64,000 nucleotides of DNA from Malurus cyaneus samueli (lineage: Eukaryota > Chordata > Aves > Passeriformes > Maluridae), in assembly GCA_009741485.1 (NCBI GenBank), contig CM019216.1, forward strand, positions 21,058,465 through 21,122,464, read 5' to 3'. Positions within the stretch are counted from its first letter, which is position 1. The number at the start of each line of letters is the position of its first letter. Shown piece after piece: positions 12,915 to 23,000 of this stretch. A program made the translations under genes and the position numbers. The notes under the pieces are model-generated. The model searched no databases and had not been told where the DNA came from. It worked only from the letters and a program-made list of their open reading frames with translations.

Positions 12915-13556
12915 ATGCCTGGATCGCCGAGAAACCCCCGCCCGCCGCGGGCTGCGTGAGCTGCCGGGCACAGCCCCATCTCCAGGAGCCGCGGATTCAC
13001 AGCCCAGAAAAGCCTTTCTTCACCCGCTCTCTTCCCACGGGGGCGGCCGGGTAGCGTTGCCTGGTGGACCGCGGCAGCGTCAGGATCTGGGCAGAGGAGG
13101 GATGCCATCGGGCTGGCGCGGGGCCACAGCCGCTCCTCCGGATCGGGCAAAGCTCCCGCCCGACTCTCGGCAGCCCGGGCTGGCCTTCTACCGCCTCTCC
13201 GTGCAGATCAGGGCCAGAGGCTACCGGAGGCAGGGCACCCTGCCGTGCCGCCCGGGCGGACGAGGGGACCCTGCCGTGGGCACCCGCAGGGCGGGGAAGG
13301 CTCCAGCCTCGCCCGTCAACCCGGGCCGCGGTAGCCCTGCTTTCCCCGCTTCAGCCGCCCCCGCACCGAAAAGAGCAGCGAGAAAAATAAAATGGTGGGA
13401 ACGATGCAAAGCGCCTTGGAAGGGTTAAGGGAGCCTCAGACAGTACAAACCGCAAGGGGAACCGTCCTCCCGGGAGGCAGGAAGAACAACCGGGAGCGAG
13501 GTGGGAGAAGGCAGAGGCTGTAACGGGGACAGGTGCTCAGCTGCGAGCTGCCTCAC

Positions 13557-13582
13557 TCCCTCTCTCTCTCTCACACACACAG
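13557..13582 (+). repeat. CT/CA compound microsatellite
   Basis: A short run of CT units passes into CA units between the two lobes of the CpG island. A related CA/GT-rich run lies at about 14471-14490 in the CSMD1 leader. Both are short and probably length-variable. Confidence 0.7.
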
Positions 13583-14382
13583 ACTCGCATCCCTCCCAGC
13601 ACGAAAAAGCGCAGGGCTAATGAGAGGCGAAGTGAATAATGGGGAAGTTGTTGTCTCCAGCGATGAGGCAAGTAATGGGGCTGAGGCCAGCACTGAAGTT
13701 GTATAACCAAATTCTCCACCGTCACCCCCTCGTTTCTCCTCCCTCCCCCATTGATTTTAAGGAGAAAGCCAGCTGAGGTTGGGAGACTCTCCCCACCGCA
13801 CGCCCAGCAGAGAAGAGCCCTCTTCCCTCAGGCACGGACAGGCAGCTGGCGGAGGTGTCCCCGGCGCCGCATCCCCGCCTCCGCGCAACTTGCGGGGAGC
13901 GGAGACGGCTGAAGGCAGGCGGAGGCGGCTCTCCGCGACCACCCACTCCGCGCTCCCCCTCGAGCACGGCAAAAGCCGGGGAGGCGGGAGGAGGGGAGAT
14001 CCAAACTTGCCAGCCCGGGGACTGTCCCTCACACGGCAGCGAGTGCCGTTCGTGCGTGCGCGGAGAGCGAAGTGTTCCCAAACTCCGGCGCTGCCCAGGC
14101 GGCTGGATGCGCACGGTTCCGCTCGCGGCGTCGCAGCGGCTGCTGTCCAACTCCAGGGGGCTGGTTTCTCCCGGGGGAAGTGACCGGCCGAGAGCCGAGC
14201 CCTCGGGGAGCACCGGCGGGAGGTGCGAGGCAGGGAGAAGGGAGAGCGGGCTCCACAAGCCTGCTGTTTCCCGGCGCAGAAACGAAGCGAGGGAGAGAGC
14301 TCAACCGAGCGGCAGAGATTTAGCTGAAGGGGTATGAGTGCCGTAACCACAGCCTACGCGAATGCAATGCGAGAAACCCGAA

Positions 14383-14390
14383 TCTTACCC
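14383..14390 (-). other. CSMD1: Splice donor of CSMD1 exon 1
   Basis: On the minus strand the junction reads GG|GTAAGA, an almost ideal U1 5' splice site. Reading through it gives only eleven more codons (GKIRVSRIAFA) before a TAG at 14354. This supports splicing here rather than a continuing exon. The matching acceptor is not in the window. Confidence 0.8.
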
Positions 14391-14455
14391 TGAGCTGCAG
14401 TGAGGAGCCCCGCGCAGAGAACCAGCAGAGACTTGAATTTCCTCCACGCAGTCAT
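14389..14455 (-). CDS. CSMD1: CSMD1 exon 1, coding part (signal peptide)
   Basis: Reading the minus strand from the ATG at 14455-14453 gives 22 codons, MTAWRKFKSLL then VLCAGLLTAAQ, plus one base of a split Gly codon. A consensus donor follows: exon ends CAGG, intron begins GTAAGA at 14388. The peptide has a basic n-region (R5, K6, K8), a hydrophobic core and a small-residue C-region, so it is a secretory signal peptide. Human CSMD1, as I recall it, starts MTAWRRFQSLL and ends its leader LLTAAKG, with about four more core Leu/Gly residues. The phase-1 junction suits a protein built of CUB and CCP/Sushi modules, whose exons are normally phase 1. CSMD1 is a giant single-pass membrane protein of neurons and epithelia that inhibits complement. 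Only this fragment of its roughly 3,500 residues is in the window; the rest lies below coordinate 1. The start is set by the signal peptide and a -3 purine. CSMD2 and CSMD3 begin differently. Identity comes from recalled homology. Confidence 0.82.
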
Positions 14456-14463
14456 GTCTGCAG

Positions 14464-14472
14464 TTATTCCAT
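14464..14472 (-). promoter_or_regulatory. Two-codon upstream ORF in the CSMD1 leader
   Basis: On the minus strand ATG GAA TAA (Met-Glu-stop) occupies 14472-14464. It ends 8 nt before the CSMD1 start codon and is out of frame with it. Any transcript starting upstream would include it unless a leader intron removed it. Very short upstream ORFs this close to a start usually reduce initiation or modulate it through reinitiation and leaky scanning. The ATG lies just downstream of a GT-rich run. Presence is certain; a regulatory role is inferred. Confidence 0.5.
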
Positions 14473-14547
14473 ACACACACACACTCTCACACAAAACCCC
14501 CGGCGGCTCTTCTCGGCTGCGACCGTGTCCTCCGAGCGGCAGCGGGG

Positions 14548-14685
14548 CTAAGGACAGCGCCAAATAACCACCACAGGGCGAGGAGAGGCGGAGAGGAGCG
14601 GTCCGGGTCCCGAGCGCCGCGCAGTGCCCGGCGCCTCCTGCAGGACTGCGCGGGCGGCTCGCTCCGCTCTGCTCACAGACAGCAT
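14548..14685 (-). promoter_or_regulatory. Possible 45-codon upstream ORF in the CSMD1 leader
   Basis: On the minus strand an ATG at 14685-14683 opens a 45-codon frame beginning MLSVSRAERAARAV and ending in TAG at 14550-14548. It is in a different frame from CSMD1 and ends 92 nt before the CSMD1 ATG. It matters only if transcription starts above about 14690, which the sequence cannot show. The peptide is Arg/Ala/Pro-rich, as expected of a GC-rich leader, and I recognise no domain. Confidence 0.3.
14552..14561 (+). promoter_or_regulatory. REST/NRSF (RE1)-like half site
   Basis: GGACAGCGCC on the plus strand is identical to the right half of the RE1 element bound by REST, the repressor of neuronal genes outside neurons. 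The sequence to its left (CAGCGGGG) resembles a left half only weakly and at non-standard spacing. The site is about 100 bp upstream of the CSMD1 start codon. CSMD1 is strongly neuronal, so REST control is plausible, but a ten-base GC-rich match can arise by chance. Confidence 0.35.
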
Positions 14686-14871
14686 CAGTCCCGCGCCGCG
14701 CCGGGGCTGCGCCGCTCAGAGCCGCGGAGCCCCGGGCCGCCGGCCCGCCGCCCGCCCAGGGAAGGGGGGCGCCGAGGAGGACGGGAGGCGCGCCCGGGGC
14801 CGCGGGCAGCGCGGCATGCACGGCCGCCGGCGGGGAGAGCCGGGCAGCGGGGCGTCGGCAGGAGAGGGAGG

Positions 14872-14945
14872 GAGAGTGCGAGGAGAGGAGGAGGAGAGGG
14901 AGGAGGAGGAGGAGGAGAAGGAGAGGAGAGGGAGGGAGGGATCGC
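14872..14945 (+). repeat. GGA/GAG purine tract (CCT on the gene strand)
   Basis: About 70 bases consist almost only of G and A, built from imperfect GGA, GAG and GGGA units, in the CSMD1 promoter or distal leader. Read with the gene it is a CT-rich polypyrimidine tract. Such mirror-like tracts can form triplex or G-rich structures, bind GAGA/MAZ/CNBP-type factors, and change length by slippage. It encodes the Leu/Ser/Pro-rich stretch of a long spurious minus-strand frame. Confidence 0.75.
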
Positions 14946-16147
14946 GGCGAGAGTAGCGCAGGCAGCGCAGCGGAGCGGCTGCCAGCCACACGAGAAGCGC
15001 CGCCGCCGGACTCAACAATTCCCACGGAGAGGGGAGGGGCCGGCGCTGTCGAGCCCGCAGCTCCCGCGCCGCGGACGGCTCCGCACGGCCCCGCCCCGGC
15101 CACCGCCTCGCCCCCGCCGGGGGCTGCTGCCGGCCCCCGAAAGGCCTCCGGGGAGGGAAGGCTTTTTCTGGGCCCGTTGTTCCCCTGTGCGGAGAAGGGT
15201 GATGGCTGTAGGGCTGCACCTGCCCGGGAGGCTCCTGCTGCGATTCCCCGATGCCCTGTCCCCCGGCTCTGCCTGCACTTCGCCTCCCCCAGCCACATGC
15301 GGGGTGCCAGTGCGGCGAATGCTGGGGTCCCTTGTCCTAGGTGAAATTCCCGTCTGCTTTCGTCCCCTCTCGTGTGTGGGGAAGGTTTCCAGGTCCAAAA
15401 TGTGCCCTGCTCGTTCCTTCTAAGTTGTTCATCAGAACAAGCTGTTGTTCCTGAGAGGAAGGAGAGGAGCCAATGTCTCCTTGCAGAACACTGCTTTGTC
15501 TTTATGCTGCCATTCTCGAGAGCTGCTGTTGCCAAGAGGAATTTCTGCCATTAACAATCCTTTCCAAAACTAAAGAAAAACCAATCAAAATGTGACATGG
15601 CAGTATGTACACAGAGGCATCCCCACCACCAGCCTGGATCAGTCAGGGTTGGTTCCTTGAGCCCGAGGGAAAGGAAATGGTGACCCAAGGTTGGCCTGTC
15701 ACAGGTAGGAACCGTGTTCCATGGTTCCAACAAAGGTTTCTGTGGCTGGCTTACCTTCGGATGTGTGGCAAAAAGGTGCCCAACCCTGACTTTCAATACA
15801 GTATGAATTGTCACCACCACTACATGCTGGGCTTGACTCCATAATTAATGCTTTCTTATATCCGTAATTAAAACACAAAGGCTCATAGGAAGGAAAGACA
15901 GGAAAACAAGCCCTTTTGGAAAGGTAGCTTCAAGGTTGTAATTATTCACTTATGATGAGTTTTCTTTCGTGGGGAAATATGCAAAGTTGTTTTCTCATTG
16001 TAAGTTGCAAGAAGGTGGTGAATGGGCACTGAACGAGGTAGGCTGACTTTGTAATAAGCTTGTATTTATGTAAAAACGTTGTGGTTCTCATGAGAAAGAA
16101 AAAAAATTTGAGAAGCCAGGCAGGCTGCCGAGCCAGACGTGGCATTG

Positions 16148-16161
16148 CTGCCATCTCGTGG
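16148..16161 (-). promoter_or_regulatory. CTCF-like motif upstream of CSMD1
   Basis: On the minus strand CCACGAGATGGCAG fits the CTCF core (CCASYAGRKGGCRS) at all but one position, G for Y at base five. It is about 0.8 kb beyond the CpG island, inside a small GC-rich stretch. Such sites often sit next to promoters of large neuronal genes. Occupancy is unknown. Confidence 0.35.
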
Positions 16162-16309
16162 CAAGCTCTCCCTCCCTGCCGGGCCCGAGCTGCAGTCCCT
16201 GCGCTGCTTTTCCCCGCTCTCAAACCCACTGCCCTCCGAACACTTCCACAGAAGGGATCTGGTCTTACTTAGCATTCATTCATATTTGAGGAACACCTCG
16301 GGGGACTCG

Positions 16310-16341
16310 TTTTTTTTTTGGTTTTTTTTTTTTTTTTTTTT
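16310..16341 (+). repeat. Poly(T) tract
   Basis: Ten T, two G, then twenty T. Simple low-complexity tract with no attached recognisable element. Confidence 0.85.
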
Positions 16342-19300
16342 CCATTCGTGAAAGTAAAATGACGCTAATACTTGTTAGTACCAGACATCATGTAGCCAAG
16401 CTGCTGCACAGAATTCCCCAGTCAATGCTGCTCAAGCTCCTGGTGTACAGCCCTCCACTCATCCTTGTCAGAGGACTAGGGGGAATTCGCCAGAGATTGT
16501 GAGAAAGATGGAAATGGGCACTCTTGCTTTCTGGCATCCAGTAGTCTGAGGCTTAGATTTTTGAAATGAGCAATTGTTTGCATTGCATCTGGCCCAATCA
16601 TTTTTAGTTTTGTTTTGTTGTATTGTCTGTTGAGTTGGGATAGTTAAAAAAATCATAAATAAACACCATTTATAGCTGCCTGCATCTAGTGGAAAGCAGC
16701 AATGAGGGTATCATTTCTTGCTGTGCTGTTTCAGTAAGCACTCTTGAGAAGTTCCTCTTTAATCCTACTCATACCAAATTCTGCCAAAGCTTCAGTATGA
16801 GATAATATGTACCTTCTCGGTCTTGACTCACACGACATAGATTTATTTTTCCAAGGCCTTCTGTTCTTATGAGGATTTTCTAAGCTTCGTTGAGCTTTTG
16901 GGACCCAACTCCTCCTCTTTTGAACTATACAAGTGTTAATATCTTCCTCTCATAGCACTTAGATAAGATAAAATAACAGGCACCACAATCACTATGACTG
17001 TGAAAAATCTTCTCTCCTTTCTTAAACTGTGTGACAGTAAACCATAAAGCATAAACATTGTCGGCCTTTAGCATGTTAACATTTGTCACATACATTGGTG
17101 CCTTACTGAGATAAACAAGACAGCACAGACCCCCACCCTCCCCAAGAAGATTTCAGCCTCTCAACAGACCCAGGTAGCTGTCACAGTGACTTTTACAAAC
17201 CCTGTGTAACATAATTTTTTTCCAAAAGCCAAAATATCCAGAAGACAATTATGGAACTGAGGCATGGCATTCCAGGAGGAACCTCTACCAGCCAGACTTG
17301 AGCTCAGTGTGGAGCTGCAGTACCTAAACACAGTAATTACAGAATATGATCTGACCTAATGACTGTAATCTCTCTGTTGTGTGTTAAGTACCTAATGTAC
17401 TACCATAAAATCCACAAATTTATGAGTTTGAACAGAGGCAATATTTCTCTCTATTCCCTATGGACTGTATGGGGAGTGTATATGTCAAGACTATTTGTAC
17501 TAATCAGGGTGATTTAAAGGTAACTTGACAGAGATTTATTTTCAATTGAGAGCTTGTCCTTTTGCTCCTCTATGCCATATAAAACAAAGGTCTGAAAGGT
17601 TAGATTTCCTCTTTTCTTTTAATTTTTTGTAGCTTGTTATGTTGATAAGATTGAATCCCCGTTTCTGTGTTGTCATTTTATGGGAGGAAGAAGCATCTTT
17701 CTGTAAGGTGCAAGAGTATTTGCACCTATCTAAGCAAAACCACTGATTCAGAACATATCTGAAAATGTACTATATACTTATTAAAAAGGGATGTTTGTGG
17801 GAATCCATAACCAGAATATTTACATTTCCAGTGGCAGAAGTCTGTAGCTTTCTGCCAGAAGGTTATTGTGAAATTAAAAATGTTAAAGCTTAAAAATTAA
17901 TAATATTATATTGGGGGGGGAAAGTCTGTAAGAAAATAAATCTTCAGCAGAACAGAGATATAGAGTGAGCAAGTCAGAAAGGAGAACAGTGTTCTCCATG
18001 AGCAACTTCATCCAAATGATTTTTTGTCAAATAAACTCTTTGGCTATGAGCAAGAACAGAGACCAGAGTTCCAAATACTCTCACTTAGCATATACTCTTT
18101 CAAGAACTCTGTTTTCAGACTCAAAATGTTTAATGATTCCTTTAGTCATAATAGTCTTTCAGACTAGAACATGAAAAAACATTTACATGTACATTTGTTC
18201 CTAATGCCAGTTTATTATACCATGAAGAGTAAAAAGGAGGCCATGCCACCCACAGTCTATTTACAGATAAAAAAATTATTGCTTGGCTTAGACCAGACTC
18301 CGCTTTCTTTTTGTGGTAACGTTGTATCCAAACTAGAATCTCTTAAGACTGTATCCAAACTGACTGACTCTGTAAGACTGACAATAAGGGTGACATCTGA
18401 AACATCAGCTACAACCACATCATTGTTTTATATATTATAGCACAGGCCAATAAATGTAAGTACCAATTGCCTTCTAAGCTGGAGAAAGAGGGAAAAAACA
18501 GGGAAAAGGTGTTTACAGGCTGTCAGGCAGGACACTTCAAGGATGTATTGGTCAGCAAGAGAACATAATGATAGTGTTGTTCAAGAGGGCCCTGGGGCTA
18601 AATTGTTTTATCTGCTGTACTGTATTCCCTTCTGGAATGCTTAGTTTAGGGGGAACAGTTGGTAAAAGTGTTGGGGAAAATGTAAGCTGCCTGTTTTAAA
18701 GCACTCTCGAGCATTACTGAGCTCCTCAGGGGCAGGCTCCAGCACACCGTTCCTTTTCAAATCACATACACTGATCCCATCTGTCCTTAAGGTGTCATTA
18801 ATAATTGATGTTAGGGAGATGAGACCTCTGAAAGACATTTCTGCCTTTGAGGGAAGGTGGAATTTATAAGGTAGTAGCCTTTAGGGTGCCTGTAGGAGAC
18901 AACATCAAGATCATTATTGCACTAAGGAACTATTTCTCAGAGGTTTAAACCTTTTAGCTTTGGAGAGTTTATAGAGGAAAAGAGAACTTTTTTGAAGCAG
19001 TTCAAGGAAAAAAGATTATTTGTTTTCTAGGTAAGCATAAAAATACCCTGCAAATTATGAGGTATGACTATGTGAGGCTAATAATGTGGGTAACAGTAGC
19101 TAGGATAAGGGTCTAAACAGAACAAGTAAGGCAATATCTTGACAGCAAGTAAAATGTGACAGACTGTCAGCAAGCTTTGAGAATGAAAAGTAGTAACTCC
19201 TATCAGATGGGAGAAATAAGGAAGAAGCAGAGGAGAGAGACCAAAAATAGCTCAGAAAACAATCTTTTTTTGGCAGAAATCTCATTGGATATAGGAAGGG

Positions 19301-19789
19301 CAACACTACATTTGTCAGAGCTGGAGAGATCCTGCTTTCAATGAGACAGGGTAATAGATGTTTGGTTGTGAGGTGACACTTTTGGTCATATCTGCAGGAG
19401 GGCTTCATCCCCAAGTGTACTGAGAGTCCAGTTCCTTCCCTTGAGCTGTCCCACCTAAGAGTGACCGCAGTGCTGAGTGATGTACAGCGGCTCAATTATG
19501 AGCACACATTGACCTGTGAAAAAAGTGCTTGGTTCAGCATCTACTGAACTGCTGTAACTTGTGCTGCTGTGACTCTTCTAAACTATTTGTTCAAGCATTT
19601 GAAGGAGTCATGCTGCAACCTTGCTCTCTTGCTGTGGTTTCCTCATGCTAAGTCACACAACTAATTTAGTCTGGCAACCCAGTTGTCAGAAACTAAAGAT
19701 CTTTTTGTCTGTTAGAAAAAAAGGCTGAAGTTACATTCTTGATTTGTATTTTGAGCTAACTGTCTGAGAAAGAAAGGTTTAGTGTATAG

Positions 19790-20075
19790 GAAAGGATAGG
19801 CTGTCCATTTGATTCATGATGCATTGGAGATGATGGCTACATATACATGAGAATATATCAGAGAGGCAGGCTGAGATTTCAGTTTGGACATAAGGAGATT
19901 AGTCTGGAGTAGACTAGTATATCTCTGAGTCATTAGCAAACAGATGGTAGTTGAATTTGTATTTGCTGATGAGATCACACAGAAACAAGGTGTAGAGAGA
20001 AGAGGGAAGGAAAACAAGGACAGAAAACCCACACAGTAGTTTGGAGAGTGTATGAGAAGTGTGTTCTCAAATATA
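19790..20075. repeat. Probable ancient amniote interspersed repeat
   Basis: The stretch around 19870-20035 contains phrases recalled from an old dispersed repeat seen across amniotes: a segment like GAGTCATTAGCAAACAGATG followed by GTAGTTGAA, then GATGAGATCAC, then a GTAGAGAGAAGAG block and AAGGACAGAA...CCCACA. Divergence is high, so it is old. I cannot name the family (LINE-type seems likely) or orient it. The purine-rich sequence on both sides may belong to it. Confidence 0.4.
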
Positions 20076-23000
20076 CCACCTTAGCAATCAGGTGAAGAGG
20101 GAATTGATGAAGATATGGACATGCTAAGAACAGTTCTATCTTAGGTCCAAGTGGATGAAAATTCTGTCTTCCTAAACTTTCTTTTTGGGAGACTGAGGAA
20201 TTATTTGTTTCATATGACCCCGAAGAAGGGCAAGATTAAATGAGAGAAAACAAGGTGTTTCAAAGGGATTTCTAGGAGTGTTAGAGTAACTCTAGTATTC
20301 TTCTGGTGTTCTCATTCTTCTTTCATAAAAAAATGAGCTGATGGCTGGGAGTTGAAAGTGAAATAGGGAAAATGTAGGTAAAATTATATCTTTTCTAACA
20401 TGGCAAAGACTAATCCATAAATAGAGGGTAAAATCGACAGAAGAGAGAAAAGAGGACAAGAGGAGTAAAGGGTAATCTTAAGTAGGTCTTCAAAATTGTC
20501 ATAAGCACCTCTTCTGGCTGGGATACTTAAGGTTTTTATTTCTTATTAGATACTGCTGCTAATTAAAGTTTAGACCACTATTGTGGTAGTGGAGGCTTCA
20601 TAAATAGAGAACAAAATAAATTGAAATAAAAAAATCAAAATGTCAGCAAGAGCAGTTAGTCATGTGTCTTGCATATCTTTTTTTTCAAATCATACCTTGA
20701 GACTGCTTGGTTGGACCTAAATTCTGCCAGGTTGCCAGATGAAAGAAATTTTAAAGATAGAATCAGTGTTTCTATCTTGACTTTGAATGTTTGCCTTACC
20801 TTTCAATAGCAGGGTCTTCACAAGAAGTGTTAATAGGCTTGAGAGGAAAATGGGAAGAATGCACAGATAAGCGGCGCACAATCATCAGTGCTTTAAAAAT
20901 AATCACTATCAACAAATTACACTTAGACTCAAAGAGTCCTTGACTAAAGTGACTTAATCTCTAGAGATATATTCACTTTGGCAGGTGCTTCAAGAAATGA
21001 GTTTATGTGGCTTACACTAAGTGAACTTTGGGTACACTTCACCCACTCAAAGAAAAGGGTCTTGCAATAAAGACAGAGAAGACAAGAGAGGATTTCTGTG
21101 ATTTTTTTTTTTTTTTAATCAGGAAGATATTGTTGCAATTTTCTGAGTTCTGAGCATGGGTTCATTGGATGTACTAAGCTGGAAAGTGGTAATGTTGACA
21201 ATCCTAGTAGAACATGTGGGATTCAAATAATCTTGCAGAAATAACTTCTACCACACCTCAAAATATTTTTTCAGAGTGCATGTGTTTCACCTGTGTGCCT
21301 CAATCACTGAATTCATGCCTATCCACACTTCAGGTATCTTCTGAGGCTGGAGTTCCTTACAGTGAGTGGTCTGTACAGGCCTCCAGAGGGAGACAGTCTG
21401 TTCTGGTGCTTGCTGGATTTCACAGCTAGTTTCTCTCTGTATTAACTAAAAAAGAATTTGATAGTCTGGTTTAAGCAAACTGCATAACAATGTCAGGTTA
21501 AAAATGACTTAAATGTCTCCAAACTGTTTCCTTAAGTGGTTTTTGCATGGTGCTTTAGATTGGCGTTTAAATGCCTACGCTGTGCGAAGTGTGCCTGACA
21601 TGGCGGCACAGAGGATTTACAGCATCATGAGCAGGGGTCTGCACACTCAGGTGCACCAAAATTATTTCTTCCCCATGTATGTATTCTAACCTTTGGGGGG
21701 GGGGGGGGGAAGGTTTATTACACTTTTTTTCCCAAAGGCAAAGCTGTGAATAGTCAGAGGCCGGTCAAAGTAACAGAGTACACATGAATGCAATTATCCA
21801 TCAAAGCCTTGCTAACCTGAGCTAAATGGCAGCCGTTGCACTGATTTCAGTGATGACAGGATTGTGCCCTATATCAGTGACAAAGCTGGGATTTTGGCTG
21901 AGCAGGAAGGAGTTATAAAATAAAGTATCACTTGCATTGAAGTTTCAGTTGCAATGCAGCATTACTGCCAGCAGCTGTGTATAAGTATGAGACAAGAATA
22001 ACCTGCTGGTGGAATTGTGAACCTGTAAAGGAAGAATTTGATGTGACCTTCCCGCAGTAGCCCATTATCAAGTCAATAATATCTGCCTTCACAGGAAAAA
22101 TCTGAGGGGCCCATGGCCAGAATAGAGTCATTAGGAAATGATCATGTACTCTCATTTCTCTATTCACATATTGACCAAGCCAGATGGGGACCATCTCAAT
22201 CTTTGAAATACAAACGCTGACCCATCAGCATAACCTTAATTATCTTCCCAAATATTGGATGGCCTGACAGTGGACAGTGATTGGCTTTGTTATTACAGTC
22301 CAAAGATGGGGTTTGGAGAAAGAGCCTAACTGCTGCTTAAGTAAAGCTGGCAAAATGCCCTTCTGAAGAGAGGCATTAATGATATTCATAAATAATGAGA
22401 CTAAGTATCTTCCTGCTTGCTTTAACCAGTCATGATTTTTTTTCATCATTTGGAAAAAAAGGCAGAATCATGTTCTACTCTTCACGAATAAAACTAAGAG
22501 GGGTCTAGCCTTTTTTACTGAATTAAGTTTTTGTTCTTTGTCATTCCCTTCTTGAACAGCATTTTAGCCAGCTGTTCTAAAACAGCGAGTTCCAAGTAGT
22601 GATCTATCCTCCCTCCTCAGTCCTTTACAGTTCATCTACTTTCTAAATTGCCATTGCCTTTCCTCTCCCAACTTCTAAATTAGAGTTCGTCTCTGTCTAA
22701 AAAAGATGCACAAGAAGGGCTTTTCTTCTTGAGAACATCAGTAACCTAGTCTGTCAGTGGGACTTCTACGTGCCAGGATCAGAACTGGCCACAGAAATAA
22801 CCTGCTTCTCAGATTCACCTTTCCCTTTTCCTCTATAAAGTCTCTATGTCTCTGTTTCTAGGGAGCTTAACTCCCAGACTGCAGATCTGAAAAAAAAAAA
22901 AAATCTGATTGAATTCAAGATAGCATCACTGTCATTTTTCACATGGACAGATTTCTGATTAAATTAGTTTTCATCAGTCCTTTGCCACACGCACAAGTAA

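Larger units (their letters stand above)
1..14388 (-). other. CSMD1: CSMD1 intron 1, 5' portion
   Basis: All sequence below the exon 1 donor is assigned to intron 1, because the gene runs toward lower coordinates and no exon 2 encoding the start of the first CUB domain (expected CGG-type motif after the leader) was found. CSMD1 introns are known to be very long, so at least 14.4 kb without an exon is unremarkable. Contents are the CpG-island lobe, one LTR, one CR1, a GC-rich patch and plain AT-rich sequence, each listed separately. Confidence 0.7.
12650..15320 (-). promoter_or_regulatory. CSMD1: CpG island: CSMD1 promoter, 5' leader and proximal intron 1
   Basis: GC content and CpG density rise sharply at about 12660 and fall at about 15320, against AT-rich flanks. 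The island has two lobes, 12660-13430 and 13780-15320, separated by a less CpG-rich stretch with CT/CA microsatellite. The distal lobe surrounds exon 1. The proximal lobe lies within intron 1. Sp1-type GC boxes are frequent, for example the CCGCCC/CCCGCC runs at 14740-14758 and around 15085-15115. I see no convincing TATA box ahead of the ATG, so dispersed CpG-type initiation is likely and the start site cannot be fixed from sequence. Long open frames on both strands here reflect scarce stop codons, not protein genes. Divergent transcription is possible but not shown. Confidence 0.8.
15321..19789. other. Upstream flank of CSMD1, no gene recognised
   Basis: GC content falls away from the island by about 15500. 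A small GC-rich stretch at 16110-16260 contains a CTCF-like motif, followed by T-runs (16310-16341). The rest is AT-rich with short frames only, plus an 8-base G run near 17912-17920. Distal promoter elements may be here but are not identifiable by eye. Confidence 0.55.

Noticed and set aside
12676..13428. 250-codon open frame on the plus strand in the CpG island
   Set aside because: It is Gly/Pro/Arg/Ala-rich with no domain, overlaps open frames on the other strand, and sits where GC-rich DNA makes stop codons rare.
13722..14350. 178- and 197-codon minus-strand frames just inside intron 1
   Set aside because: Two overlapping GC-rich frames without domains; chance frames of the CpG island.
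14354..15535. 393-codon minus-strand frame taken as a whole protein
   Set aside because: Only its last part (MTAWRKF...) looks like protein. The rest is low-complexity translation of promoter DNA, and the frame reads across a strong splice donor.
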